A DNA stretch of 21,164 bases from an uncultured Oscillospiraceae bacterium (GCA_910579965.1 CAJTWF010000040.1:1-21164); one strand, 5' to 3'. Shown: positions 1-6,709, numbered from the stretch's first letter. Notes: generated by a model from the sequence alone, not told the origin. Program-made: numbers and translations.

Positions 1-255
1 GGTTATGACACAAATGATATCCTGGCCTATGCGGTTTCAGCGGGGATGGAACCTGTGATTCCACCGAAGAAGAATCGTAAAGAACAGCGCGACTATGATA
101 AATACCTCTATAAACTGCGTCACCTGGTAGAGAACTGCTTTCTGTCCTTGAAACGCTGGAGAGGCATTGCCACCCGCTATGCCAAGACCTCCGATGCTCT
201 TATCGCCGCGGTACATGTTCGTTGTATCGCCATTTGGGTTGCCATACGCACTTAA
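1..255 (+). pseudogene. IS5-family (IS427-like) transposase, C-terminal part, cut by window edge
   Basis: The frame is open from base 1 to a TAA at 253-255, giving 84 visible residues that form the C-terminal end of a DDE transposase. The IS4/IS5 signature Y-x2-R-x3-E-x6-K is complete: Tyr37, Arg40, Glu44 and Lys51 of the visible part, where Glu44 is the last catalytic acid. It is followed by the family-typical motif RGIATRYAKT. The upstream half, with the first two catalytic Asp residues, lies outside the window, so I cannot tell whether the element is intact. No right terminal repeat is certain; a short palindrome, GAGTAGACTC, sits at 259-268 just after the stop and could be part of the end. 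The next remnant begins within about 10 bases, which suggests nested or deleted elements. The family call is firm; activity is unknown. Confidence 0.8.
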
Positions 256-264
256 CTCGAGTAG

Positions 265-639
265 ACTCTATTTAGTGAGGAAGAAATAAAACCGATAGAG
301 CAAAAACGCAAGGAAAATAAGGATAAACAAGCGGAAGCCAGATTGAAAGCGCTGGAACTTCGTTCCAAAAGGGCCAAAGCCCACGAGGTAGCAGCAGCAA
401 CAGGATTTCATGCAGCATATATGACGCAGCTTGTAGGAAAATATCGAAACAACGGTCTAAAAGCAATCGCTGATAACCATTACGGGGGCAATCATCGAAA
501 TATGCGTGTAGAAAGAGAAGTGGATATTCTCGCAACGTTCAAGGCGCGTGCTGAAAAAGGAGAACTGATAGAGATCAGTGAGATTGCGAAAGCATATCAA
601 AGCGCCGCAGATCATCCCGTCAGCAGAGGGCGGATTTAT
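265..639 (+). pseudogene. Truncated IS630-type transposase, N-terminal helix-turn-helix part
   Basis: After an in-frame TAG at 262-264 the frame stays open to a TAA near 684, with no ATG at the expected start; only a TTG at 343 could initiate. The peptide runs from SEEEIKPIEQKRKEN through a helix-turn-helix segment (EVAAATGFHAAYMTQLV) to NHYGGNHRNM and SRGRIY. This is the DNA-binding N-terminus seen in IS630-superfamily transposases. Family-like sequence stops at about 637; the last 13 codons are read through the opposite-strand remnant. The whole DDE catalytic domain is missing, so this is a dead fragment. Both ends are truncated, probably by deletion between neighbouring elements. Family assignment is from remembered motif patterns, so the superfamily is more certain than the subgroup. 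Confidence 0.65.
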
Positions 640-786
640 ATTGTATGTCCACCCTTGGTTCTCTGGTATTTCAGCCAGTTTTAACTGTGTTTTGGCGTGT
701 TTGATCCGATATCCCTGGGTCTTCCCTTTTTGAACCAGTACTTGCCGTTCTTCCTCTGTTAATGTCACGATATATTTGTGTTTCAT
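640..786 (-). pseudogene. Second IS630-type transposase remnant, N-terminus only
   Basis: Reading from an ATG at 786-784 on the minus strand, the first 49 codons give a typical IS630-type beginning (MKHKYIVTLTEEERQVL, then a basic helical stretch and IPENQGWTYN). At about 640 this runs into the antisense of the other remnant and the similarity ends. It differs from the plus-strand fragment, so two distinct elements are joined tail to tail at their broken ends. The reading frame continues to 457, but that part is a shadow. A 6-bp inverted repeat around CC (TCATCA..TGATGA, 790-803) lies just upstream of the start codon. Start choice is weakly supported because only a short GAAGG precedes it. 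Confidence 0.55.
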
Positions 787-845
787 CCTTCATCACCTGA
801 TGATAATTTACCACTTATTGTCGCTTTGCGCTGCTTCTATTTGCT

Positions 846-993
846 GGAAATCAATTTTATGGAAATGCTTGTAGAACCGCAGGATTTGTGTTGGGACGGA
901 TATCACTTGCCCCAACGATTCCTGGCATTTTTTCGCCGGAAACGGGCGGGCAATACCCACCCCTACAGATCCATGCAGTGAAAATTGATTTCC
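846..993. repeat. MITE-like element with 13-bp perfect terminal inverted repeats
   Basis: GGAAATCAATTTT at 846-858 is the exact reverse complement of AAAATTGATTTCC at 981-993, separated by 122 bases. Inside lies a second palindrome, GGGCGGG (944-950) and CCCACCC (956-962) around a 5-base loop, which pairs fully as minus-strand RNA with one U-G pair. No convincing coding sequence fills the interval; a 67-codon frame crosses it but resembles nothing. No clear target-site duplication is visible. A small non-coding element with terminal repeats next to transposase remnants suggests a MITE or an IS end pair left after deletion. A paired-end regulatory structure is also possible. Confidence 0.4.
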
Positions 994-1015
994 GTGGGCG
1001 CACATATTTCCCGCC

Positions 1016-1043
1016 TTGACATTTTTCCCTCAGAAGCTATAAT
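1016..1043 (+). promoter_or_regulatory. Consensus sigma-A promoter for the phosphoribosyltransferase gene
   Basis: TTGACA (1016-1021) and TATAAT (1038-1043) both match consensus perfectly, with a 16-base spacer. A strong Shine-Dalgarno, GAGGAGGG, at 1067-1074 precedes the ATG at 1082. The promoter begins 23 bases after the MITE-like repeat, so the element sits directly upstream of the -35 box. Expression is predicted to be strong and constitutive; no operator is obvious. Confidence 0.85.
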
Positions 1044-1081
1044 AAGGAACAGAAAACCAAAATTATGAGGAGGGTTCTCTC

Positions 1082-1642
1082 ATGACCTATACCATGAAAG
1101 TCGCCGGCCTGGAGCGGGAACTGCCGCTGTGCAAGGTCAGCGACGAACTGTACATCGGTGCTTTTATTATGTTCGGTGACGCGGAGCTGACCGTGGCCTG
1201 TGCCTCTGCGCTGCTCAGCGCCATTCCTGCCGGCAGCTACGACTACATGCTTACAGCCGAGGCCAAGAGCATCCCGCTTATCCATGAGATGGCCCGTCAG
1301 TCCGGGGCTAAAAAGTACTTCATCGCCCGCAAAGGCTCCAAGGTCTACATGCCGGACCCCATTCACGTCTCTGTCCGGTCCATCACCACCCTGCGCCAGC
1401 AGGACCTGTTCCTGGGTGCGGACGACTGTGCGCTCATCAAGGGTAAGCGGATCCTCATCGTGGACGACGTTATCTCCACTGGCGAGAGCCTCCATGCGCT
1501 GGAAGAGCTGGTAAAAACCGCCGGGGGTACGGTCACCGGCCGGGCCGCTGTCCTGGCCGAGGGAGACGCCCTGCCCAGAAAAGATATCACCTACCTGGCT
1601 CCGCTGCCTGTGTTTAATCCTGACGGAACGGTGAAGGTGTAG
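1082..1642 (+). CDS. Adenine phosphoribosyltransferase-like (type I PRTase) protein
   Basis: The 186-residue protein belongs to the type I phosphoribosyltransferases, which transfer ribose-5-phosphate from PRPP to a base or act as nucleotide-sensing regulators. The PRPP-binding signature ILIVDDVISTGES is complete at residues 124-136. A TAEAKSIPL segment (58-66) sits where Apt enzymes carry their first substrate loop, and RKGSKVY (83-89) matches the flexible-loop region. Length is close to Apt (about 170). The N-terminal third diverges from standard Apt, so base specificity is not certain; a PurR-like or xanthine-type role is possible. The gene is monocistronic, with a consensus promoter and a strong downstream hairpin. 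In Bacillus subtilis apt lies between recJ and relA; here that slot is empty and this gene lies about 5 kb upstream of recJ. Confidence 0.8.
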   Translation: MTYTMKVAGLERELPLCKVSDELYIGAFIMFGDAELTVACASALLSAIPAGSYDYMLTAEAKSIPLIHEMARQSGAKKYFIARKGSKVYMPDPIHVSVRSITTLRQQDLFLGADDCALIKGKRILIVDDVISTGESLHALEELVKTAGGTVTGRAAVLAEGDALPRKDITYLAPLPVFNPDGTVKV

Positions 1643-1678
1643 CTGAAAAAAGGACGCCCTCCGGTGCCAAGGGAAACC

Positions 1679-1723
1679 TTAAAAGAGTGCAGCGTACCCG
1701 CAAGGTATTCTGCACTCTTTTAG
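1679..1723. terminator. Bidirectional intrinsic terminator
   Basis: AAAAGAGTGCAG (1681-1692) pairs perfectly with CTGCACTCTTTT (1710-1721), extended by a T-A pair at 1680/1722 and an inner TACC/GGTA stem. The stem has an A-tract on the left and a T-tract on the right, so it can stop transcription from either side. It lies 38 bases after the phosphoribosyltransferase stop codon and immediately beyond the relic reading frame on the other strand. Confidence 0.8.
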
Positions 1724-1945
1724 CGTTTGTGGCCCCAATATACATCGGAGAACACACATATTGCGGCCAGCGGCATCGCGTTCAGCCCGAGAGACGCAGC
1801 CAAGCGCTCCTCCCCGGCCTGCGCTAACATACGCCCCGGATATCCTGCGTCCCAGCTCATAGGCGGTCTGGGTTTCCCACGCGCCAAAGGTCCCGTTGAT
1901 CCAGATGACCCTGGCCGGACCAGCGGTGGCGCTGTTCTGCCTCAA
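1720..1945 (-). pseudogene. Decayed P-loop (AAA-family) ATPase/kinase relic
   Basis: On the minus strand a TTG-initiated frame from 1945 reads ARVIWINGTFGAWETQTAYE and then LGRRISGAYVS (about 1823-1915). This resembles the N-terminus of small P-loop ATPases of the TmrB-like kind, which start with a hydrophobic strand followed by GxFGxGKTQTA. The Walker A lysine is lost: the expected GK is WE, explained by two base substitutions. After this the similarity stops. A different frame takes over from 1860 (46 codons, ending AAICVFSDVYWGHKR and a TAA at 1722-1720, against the terminator). Together they look like a gene that lost its middle and shifted frame. It lies 17 bases downstream of the GNAT stop, with a GGAGGG at the expected distance, so it was probably once co-transcribed. 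The second frame is unidentified. Confidence 0.45.
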
Positions 1946-1961
1946 AAGAAAATCCCTCCGT

Positions 1962-2405
1962 TCACAGCTCCATCCGGAAATAGACCATATCCGTCAGAAG
2001 GCGTCCGGCCTCATAGATGGGGTGGTCATAGTGCCGGATAAAGAAATCCTTCACCACATGGGAGCGCCGGAACCCGCACCGCTCATAAAACGGCACAGTC
2101 AGCGGGCTCTCGCCGGTGCCCACCTGCAACGTCCGGTAGACGCCGGCGTACCGCTCCCGCACAAATCGGACCAGCTGTCCGCCGTACCCCCTCCGCTGGC
2201 TGTCCGGCGCGACGGCCAGGTTCTTGATCTCCAGAACGCCGTCCCCCTCGTCCGTGACCACACAGACGGCCCTCGCGCCCCGGTCCTCCAGCAGATACAT
2301 GGTCCCCCGGTCCAGATACCGCTCCACCATGTCCTCCTGCTCGTCGGCCAGCAGGAGCAGGTCCATGTGCCGCCGCTTGTTCTCCGTAACCTCTGTGATA
2401 TGCAT
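1962..2405 (-). CDS. GNAT-family N-acetyltransferase
   Basis: This 147-residue protein is a GCN5-related acetyltransferase using acetyl-CoA; its acceptor is unknown. Motif A is clear: LEIKNLAV (58-65) leads into QRRGYGGQLV (70-79), where QRRGYG is the pyrophosphate-binding Q/RxxGxG/A turn. PFYERCGF (105-112) is the usual motif B region. There is no signal peptide, so it is cytosolic. The start at 2405 is chosen because GGGAGG lies a few bases upstream; an overlapping ATG at 2410 is out of frame. It begins 23 bases after the serine hydrolase stop and is likely its operon partner. The pairing does not reveal a substrate. Confidence 0.88.
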   Translation of the reverse strand: MHITEVTENKRRHMDLLLLADEQEDMVERYLDRGTMYLLEDRGARAVCVVTDEGDGVLEIKNLAVAPDSQRRGYGGQLVRFVRERYAGVYRTLQVGTGESPLTVPFYERCGFRRSHVVKDFFIRHYDHPIYEAGRLLTDMVYFRMEL

Positions 2406-2428
2406 TCCATCCTCCCTATGCTCCGCCG

Positions 2429-4153
2429 TCAGTCCATGGCCGGCCCCTGGGGGACCAGCCGCACCTCCGGCGCGAGAATTTGCAGGGTCTTGAAGCGCAG
2501 ATAATCCTCCTCGGCTCCCCCCGCCGCCACCAGCAGCAGAGGCTTGTAGAGGGCGGACTGGGCGGCGGTCCGCAGCTTTTCAAACACATAGGGGATCCCT
2601 GGGGTCTCGCTCTGCCGCAGCAGAAGCCCGTCTCCGTCCAGGATCAGCTTGATGATCCGCACACAGGGGGTCTCCAGAAACTCCAGCCGGATGTAGAATA
2701 CCGGCCGCTCCTCCTCGTCGTGGGTAAACCGGCCCAGGGCTGCCGTCTGGTACACGTCCCCCCGGAAGTCCAGCTGGGTGACGGCAGGCCGGCCCAGCCC
2801 CACGGGCAGGCGGTAGAGGGCGTCCCGCTCCCGGTAGATGAGCTCCGGCGTGCCGCCCTTCACCCCCACCGCCACGGAGACCAGTCCGGCGGCGTAGTTG
2901 TTGTGGAGGGCCTGCAGCGCCACCGGCAGCAGGCCCACCGAGGCCGCCGCGCCGTCGGGGGCGGCGAAGGCCCGGAGGAAGGGCTCCGCCCGGCCGTCCA
3001 GCACCCCGGCGGGACGGCTGTAGGCGGACAGGCCGGCGGCCGCGGCCGTCAGAGCGGCCTGGGCAGCCGGATCCTCCGGCAGCCGGGCGGGGAACTGGCC
3101 GCCGAAATAGCGGCTGGCGATCTCGAAGTACCGGCTCTCCTGGAAGTCCGTATCCGCTCCGGCGTGCGTGACCACCAGGATGCCGCTGTCTGAAAAGCCC
3201 AGCACGTTCTGCCCCAGCATCCCATTGAAGAGAAAGGTATTCTCGCTGCGGCCCACCCAGATCTGGTAGCCGTAGTTGAAGTCCCCGGTGGAGGCGGGGG
3301 GCACGGCGCGGGGGGTGAGGGCGGAGCGCAGGTAGGACCGGCTGAGAAGACGCTCCCCCCGCCACAGCCCGCCGTCCATCACCAGCTGGCCCAGCTTGGC
3401 CAGGTCCTCGGCGCGGATGTAGAGGCCCCAGCCCCCCTTCTCCACGCCCATGGGGCACCGCTCCCACAGCACGTCCGTGATGCCCATGGGATCGAACAGC
3501 CGCCGCTGGAGGAGGTCTGTCAGGTCCATGCCGCTCCGGCGGCGGACGATGACCGAGAGCATATAGGTGTTCAGGCTGTTGTAGGCAAACTCCGTCCCCG
3601 GCTCCCCCTTGAGGGTGGAGCTCAGAAAGCGGCGGACCCAGTCCGTCTCCGTCAGCGCCTCCGCCTCCGTAAACAGCGCGCCGGAGCGCATGGTCAGCAG
3701 ATCCTCCACCGTCATGCCCCGCAGCCGCCGCTTCAGGCCCCCCTCGCCGTCAAAGATGTCCGCCACCTGCTCCGTTACGGAGAGATTTCCGTCGTCGATC
3801 AGCAGGCCCACGGCCAGGGAGACCACGCTCTTGCAGGCGGAAAAGGTGTACTTCACCGCCCGCAGATCCTGCGCTCCCCAGGCGGCCGCGCAGAGCACCC
3901 TGCCGTTGCGCAGCACCAGCACGTCCTGGGGATAGAGGTCCCTGCCCCGGTCCAGCTCCTCCAGAAAGCGCTGGATGTGGCGGGAGGAGACGCCCTGTGA
4001 CTCCGGCGTGGCCCGGGGAAGGGGCTGCTGGGGGTCCCGGAGGGGCAGGGGGCGCTTCTCCCCGGCCGGGGGCAGGAAGGGCTCGGTGGGCGTGCGGGAA
4101 TCCAGGATGCGGCTGAGCAGCTGGAAGGTGCGGCTGGCGGTGGACAGATTCAT
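2429..4153 (-). CDS. Serine hydrolase, class C beta-lactamase fold, with unknown C-terminal domain
   Basis: The 574-residue protein has the three active-site elements of the beta-lactamase/DD-peptidase/esterase superfamily. These are SxxK at Ser105-Lys108 (SACK), YxN-like YNS at Tyr191 (third residue Ser, not Asn), and HAG at 330-332 in place of KTG. The first 45 or so residues are a proline-rich lead-in with no signal peptide, so the enzyme appears cytosolic and is more likely an esterase or amidase than a resistance beta-lactamase. Residues from about 345 to the end (some 230) belong to no domain I recognise; they contain an alanine-rich stretch and then beta-rich sequence. The Ser in place of Asn in YxN is odd. 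It precedes the GNAT gene by 23 bases and follows its own promoter. The substrate cannot be inferred. Confidence 0.85.
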   Translation of the reverse strand: MNLSTASRTFQLLSRILDSRTPTEPFLPPAGEKRPLPLRDPQQPLPRATPESQGVSSRHIQRFLEELDRGRDLYPQDVLVLRNGRVLCAAAWGAQDLRAVKYTFSACKSVVSLAVGLLIDDGNLSVTEQVADIFDGEGGLKRRLRGMTVEDLLTMRSGALFTEAEALTETDWVRRFLSSTLKGEPGTEFAYNSLNTYMLSVIVRRRSGMDLTDLLQRRLFDPMGITDVLWERCPMGVEKGGWGLYIRAEDLAKLGQLVMDGGLWRGERLLSRSYLRSALTPRAVPPASTGDFNYGYQIWVGRSENTFLFNGMLGQNVLGFSDSGILVVTHAGADTDFQESRYFEIASRYFGGQFPARLPEDPAAQAALTAAAAGLSAYSRPAGVLDGRAEPFLRAFAAPDGAAASVGLLPVALQALHNNYAAGLVSVAVGVKGGTPELIYRERDALYRLPVGLGRPAVTQLDFRGDVYQTAALGRFTHDEEERPVFYIRLEFLETPCVRIIKLILDGDGLLLRQSETPGIPYVFEKLRTAAQSALYKPLLLVAAGGAEEDYLRFKTLQILAPEVRLVPQGPAMD

Positions 4154-4186
4154 AGGATCACTCCTCGTCGGTTGAGATGGGATACC

Positions 4187-4215
4187 ATTTTAGCATGTCC
4201 GTCCCGGCCCTTCAA
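4187..4215 (-). promoter_or_regulatory. Sigma-A-like promoter of the serine hydrolase gene
   Basis: On the minus strand TTGAAG (4215-4210) and TAAAAT (4192-4187) are spaced by 17 bases. The ATG at 4153 lies 33 bases beyond the -10, preceded by GAGGAG. It sits in the 82-base gap after the aldolase gene, so the hydrolase-GNAT pair can be transcribed independently. Confidence 0.6.
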
Positions 4216-4235
4216 CAGACATTTGGTGAACAATG

Positions 4236-5258
4236 TCACTGGAGAAGGCGGCCCAGCAGCGCCAGCAGGCCGTCCACCTCCTCCTGGGCGGTATCCCAGG
4301 CGGTGACCAGCCGGATGCAGGAGCGGGAGCCCTCCAGGCGCTCCTGGAGCTCAAAGGAGACCTCCCCCTCCAGCGCCTCCGCCACACTGTCCGGCAGCAC
4401 GGGGAAGAGCTGGTTGCTCTGGGCGGGGAAGAGCAGGGGCACGCCGAGGTCCTCCAGCCCCTCCGCCAGACGCCGGGCCAGGCGGTTGGCCTGGGCGGCC
4501 AGGGAGAGGTAGAGGCCGTCCTGGAGGATGGCGGAGAACTGGACCCCCAGCAGCCGGCCCTTGGCCAGGATGGCCCCCTGCTGCTTCATGCAGCGGCGGA
4601 ATCCGGGCTGGAGGGCGGGGTTGACGATCACCAGGGCCTCGCCGAAGAGGAGGCCGTTTTTCGTCCCGCCCACGGTGAACGCGTCGCACAGCGCCCCGTA
4701 GTCGGCAAAGGACGCGTCCCCGGCGGCCATGGCGCTGCCCAGCCGCGCCCCGTCGCAGTAGAGGAGCAGATCCAGCTCATCGCACACCCGGCGCAGGGCC
4801 GCCAGCTCCGCCCGGCGGTAGACGGTGCCCACCTCGGTGGTGTTGGAGATGTAGACCAGCCGGGGGGCAACCGTGTACTCGCCGGTGTGGGCGGCAGCGG
4901 CGGCGCGGACCATGTCCGCAGTCAGCTTGCCGTCGGGGGAGGGGAGATGGAGGACCTTGTGGCCGTTGTGCTCCACGGCCCCGGTCTCGTGGCAGCAGAT
5001 ATGGGCGGTGTGGGCGGCCAGCACCGCCTCATAGGGCCGCAGAAGGGCGGCGATGGTCACCTTGTTGGCCTGGGTGCCGCCCACCAGGAAGTGTACGGCG
5101 GCCCCGGGGGCCCGGCACAGCTCCAGAAGCTCCTCCTCCGCCTGCCGGCACAGGAGGTCCAGGCCGTAGCCCTCCGTGCGCTCCCCGTTGGTCCGGCACA
5201 GCGCGTCCAGTACCGCCGGGTGCGCCCCGGTGCTGTAGTCGTTGCGAAAACTGAACAT
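4236..5258 (-). CDS. Threonine-aldolase-type PLP-dependent lyase
   Basis: This 340-residue protein matches the beta-eliminating lyase/L-threonine aldolase family (fold type I), which cleaves threonine or allo-threonine to glycine and acetaldehyde. Visible landmarks are HTAHICCHETGA (83-94), the cofactor-ring Asp in YCDGARLGS (Asp169), and the Schiff-base lysine in TVGGTKNG (Lys200). Length is typical (about 340). The frame continues upstream to 5705, but that would overlap efp antisense. The ATG at 5258 is preceded by GAGGAA at 8 bases and starts the conserved MFSFRNDYSTGAHP; an ATG at 5279 is the only alternative. It has its own promoter, divergent from efp. Low-specificity threonine aldolase is the likeliest activity; other amino-acid lyases of the family cannot be excluded. 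Confidence 0.85.
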   Translation of the reverse strand: MFSFRNDYSTGAHPAVLDALCRTNGERTEGYGLDLLCRQAEEELLELCRAPGAAVHFLVGGTQANKVTIAALLRPYEAVLAAHTAHICCHETGAVEHNGHKVLHLPSPDGKLTADMVRAAAAAHTGEYTVAPRLVYISNTTEVGTVYRRAELAALRRVCDELDLLLYCDGARLGSAMAAGDASFADYGALCDAFTVGGTKNGLLFGEALVIVNPALQPGFRRCMKQQGAILAKGRLLGVQFSAILQDGLYLSLAAQANRLARRLAEGLEDLGVPLLFPAQSNQLFPVLPDSVAEALEGEVSFELQERLEGSRSCIRLVTAWDTAQEEVDGLLALLGRLLQ

Positions 5259-5290
5259 AGGCGAATTCCTCGTTTCCATAGATTGCTTGC

Positions 5291-5319
5291 AGTATACCAG
5301 ACCCCCGGCGCAAACGCAA
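5291..5319 (-). promoter_or_regulatory. Sigma-A-like promoter of the threonine aldolase gene
   Basis: Minus-strand TTGCGT (5319-5314) and TATACT (5296-5291) have a 17-base spacer and lie 32 bases upstream of the ATG at 5258. The ATG at 5279 would leave only 11 bases for a leader, which supports the downstream start. Confidence 0.65.
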
Positions 5320-5425
5320 GGCGGGGCATACATATTTAATAGATTCAGGGAGATAACTATCCATGCGAACCGCCGCGCCGGATTCTGACGGCTCCAAAAA
5401 GAACGGGGAATCCCGCACAAAATAC

Positions 5426-5454
5426 TTGCAATTACGCCAGGAATACGGTAAAAT
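5426..5454 (+). promoter_or_regulatory. Sigma-A promoter of efp
   Basis: TTGCAA (5426-5431) and TAAAAT (5449-5454) have a 17-base spacer. AGGAGG at 5481-5486 is placed 10 bases before the efp ATG at 5497. About 110 bases separate it from the divergent aldolase promoter; I see no terminator or riboswitch in that gap. Confidence 0.7.
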
Positions 5455-5496
5455 GATCCGAGGACAATTTTATTTCCATTAGGAGGATGTAAAAAT

Positions 5497-6066
5497 ATGG
5501 CAACTATCACAGCCGGCGAGTTCCGCAACGGCAAGACCTTTGAGATGGACGGCAAGGTGATGCAGGTCATCGAGTTCCAGCACGTCAAGCCCGGCAAGGG
5601 CGCGGCCTTTGTGCGCACCAAGATGAAGAACGTGGTTACCGGCGCCGTCACCGAGACCAGCTTCAACCCCACCGCCAAGTTTGAAGAGGCCTTCGTGGAG
5701 CGCAAGGATATGGAGTACAGCTACAACGACGGCGATCTGTACTACTTTATGGACCAGGAGACCTACGAGATGGTGCCCCTGAACAAGGACCTGCTGGGCG
5801 ACGCGTTCCGCTTCGTCAAGGAGAACACCATGTGCAAGGTCCTCAGCTACAAGGGCAATGTCTTCGGCCTGGAGTGCCCCAACTTCATGGACCTGGTGGT
5901 CACCGATACGGAGCCCGGCTTTGCCGGCAACACCGCCACCAACGTCACCAAGCCCGCCGTGCTGGAGACCGGCGCGGAGATCAAGGTGCCTCTGTTCATT
6001 GACGTGGGCGACAAGATCACCATCGACACCCGCACCGGCGAGTACCTCTCCCGCTGCAAGGAGTAA
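5497..6066 (+). CDS. efp: Translation elongation factor P
   Basis: EF-P binds ribosomes stalled at consecutive prolines and promotes peptide bond formation. The 189 residues match the family length (about 185) and show all three beta-barrel domains: a KOW-like N-terminal domain (1-65), an OB domain (about 70-130) and the C-terminal OB domain (130-189), with the signature GDKITIDTRTGEYLSR near the end. The tip loop is KPGKGA with Lys34 at the position that is modified in bacteria that modify EF-P. No epmA, epmB or ymfI-type modification gene lies in the window. It is followed after 99 bases by the CD1247-like gene. Start and identity are unambiguous. Confidence 0.97.
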   Translation: MATITAGEFRNGKTFEMDGKVMQVIEFQHVKPGKGAAFVRTKMKNVVTGAVTETSFNPTAKFEEAFVERKDMEYSYNDGDLYYFMDQETYEMVPLNKDLLGDAFRFVKENTMCKVLSYKGNVFGLECPNFMDLVVTDTEPGFAGNTATNVTKPAVLETGAEIKVPLFIDVGDKITIDTRTGEYLSRCKE

Positions 6067-6165
6067 TCCCGATCCCTGCCGGACCAGGCTTTGTGTCCCT
6101 GCGGCCGGAGGGCCGTGTGATAAAGAGGAGAGAACCAACCAGCATGACTTTTTGAAAGGAGAACG

Positions 6166-6618
6166 ATGATGGAAATTCTGGAAAAGGTCGCGTATATGAA
6201 GGGCTTGGCGGAGGGCCTCGGTCTGGACACCAAGTCCAAGGAGGGGAAACTTCTCAAGGTAATCATGGACATCCTTGACGACATAGCCCTGGAGCTTCAG
6301 GACATCCATGCCGAGCAGGGCGAGCTGGAGGAGGGCCTGGACGCGGTCAGCGACGATCTGGCGGACGTGGAGACCTACCTCTACGAGCAGGACAGCGAGG
6401 ACGATGAGGACGACGGGGAGGTCTACCAGACCACCTGCCCCAACTGCCAGGAGGACGTGTTCTTTGACGAGGACATCCTGGCCGACGGCTCCATCCTGTG
6501 CCCCAACTGCGGGGAGAAGCTGGAGTTTGACCTGGAGGAGCCGGACGGCTGCGGAGGCGGCTGCTGCGGAGCCTGCGCGGAGCCTGCGGCGGAAGACGGC
6601 GAGGATGACAACGGCTAA
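6166..6618 (+). CDS. CD1247-like protein with C-terminal zinc ribbon
   Basis: A 150-residue protein in three parts. Residues 1-75 are a helical, acidic N-terminal domain (KVAYMKGLAEGLGLDTKSKE start, then coiled-coil-like helices) that I associate with the CD1247 N-terminal family of Clostridia. An acidic linker rich in Asp and Glu follows (76-86). Then comes a zinc ribbon with CPNC at 91-94 and CPNC at 112-115, and a Gly/Cys-rich tail with Cys129, 133, 134 and 137. Two ATGs are adjacent (6166 and 6169); the second is better spaced from AAAGGAG, so the true protein may be one residue shorter. The function is unknown. Its place after efp suggests a translation- or RNA-related role, but this is inference. 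The extra cysteine cluster could bind a second metal. Confidence 0.8.
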   Translation: MMEILEKVAYMKGLAEGLGLDTKSKEGKLLKVIMDILDDIALELQDIHAEQGELEEGLDAVSDDLADVETYLYEQDSEDDEDDGEVYQTTCPNCQEDVFFDEDILADGSILCPNCGEKLEFDLEEPDGCGGGCCGACAEPAAEDGEDDNG

Positions 6619-6653
6619 TTCCCGCTCATAAGCGGCAGAGCGCATATCCCGAT

Positions 6654-6709
6654 GTGCTCCCTCCGGGGGGACGGTGGCGAGAGTCTACCGCCCCCGCCGG
6701 AGGGAGCAC
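6654..6709. terminator. Long GC-rich hairpin after the CD1247-like gene (possible terminator)
   Basis: GTGCTCCCTCCGG (6654-6666) pairs perfectly with CCGGAGGGAGCAC (6697-6709), and the interior continues as G4/C5 and CGGT/ACCG stems around a small loop, giving a stem of about 23 pairs. No run of T follows; the next bases are TGTCTATTCC. It therefore lacks a classical terminator tail and may be an RNA structure or a repeat. It separates the efp unit from the recJ promoter. Confidence 0.45.

Noticed and set aside
778..981. 67-codon plus-strand frame after the transposase remnants
   Set aside because: No similarity to a known protein, no good ribosome site, and it spans the inverted-repeat element.
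5259..5705. N-terminal extension of the threonine aldolase frame to 5705
   Set aside because: It would overlap efp and both divergent promoters, and the family N-terminus begins at the ATG at 5258 behind a good ribosome site.
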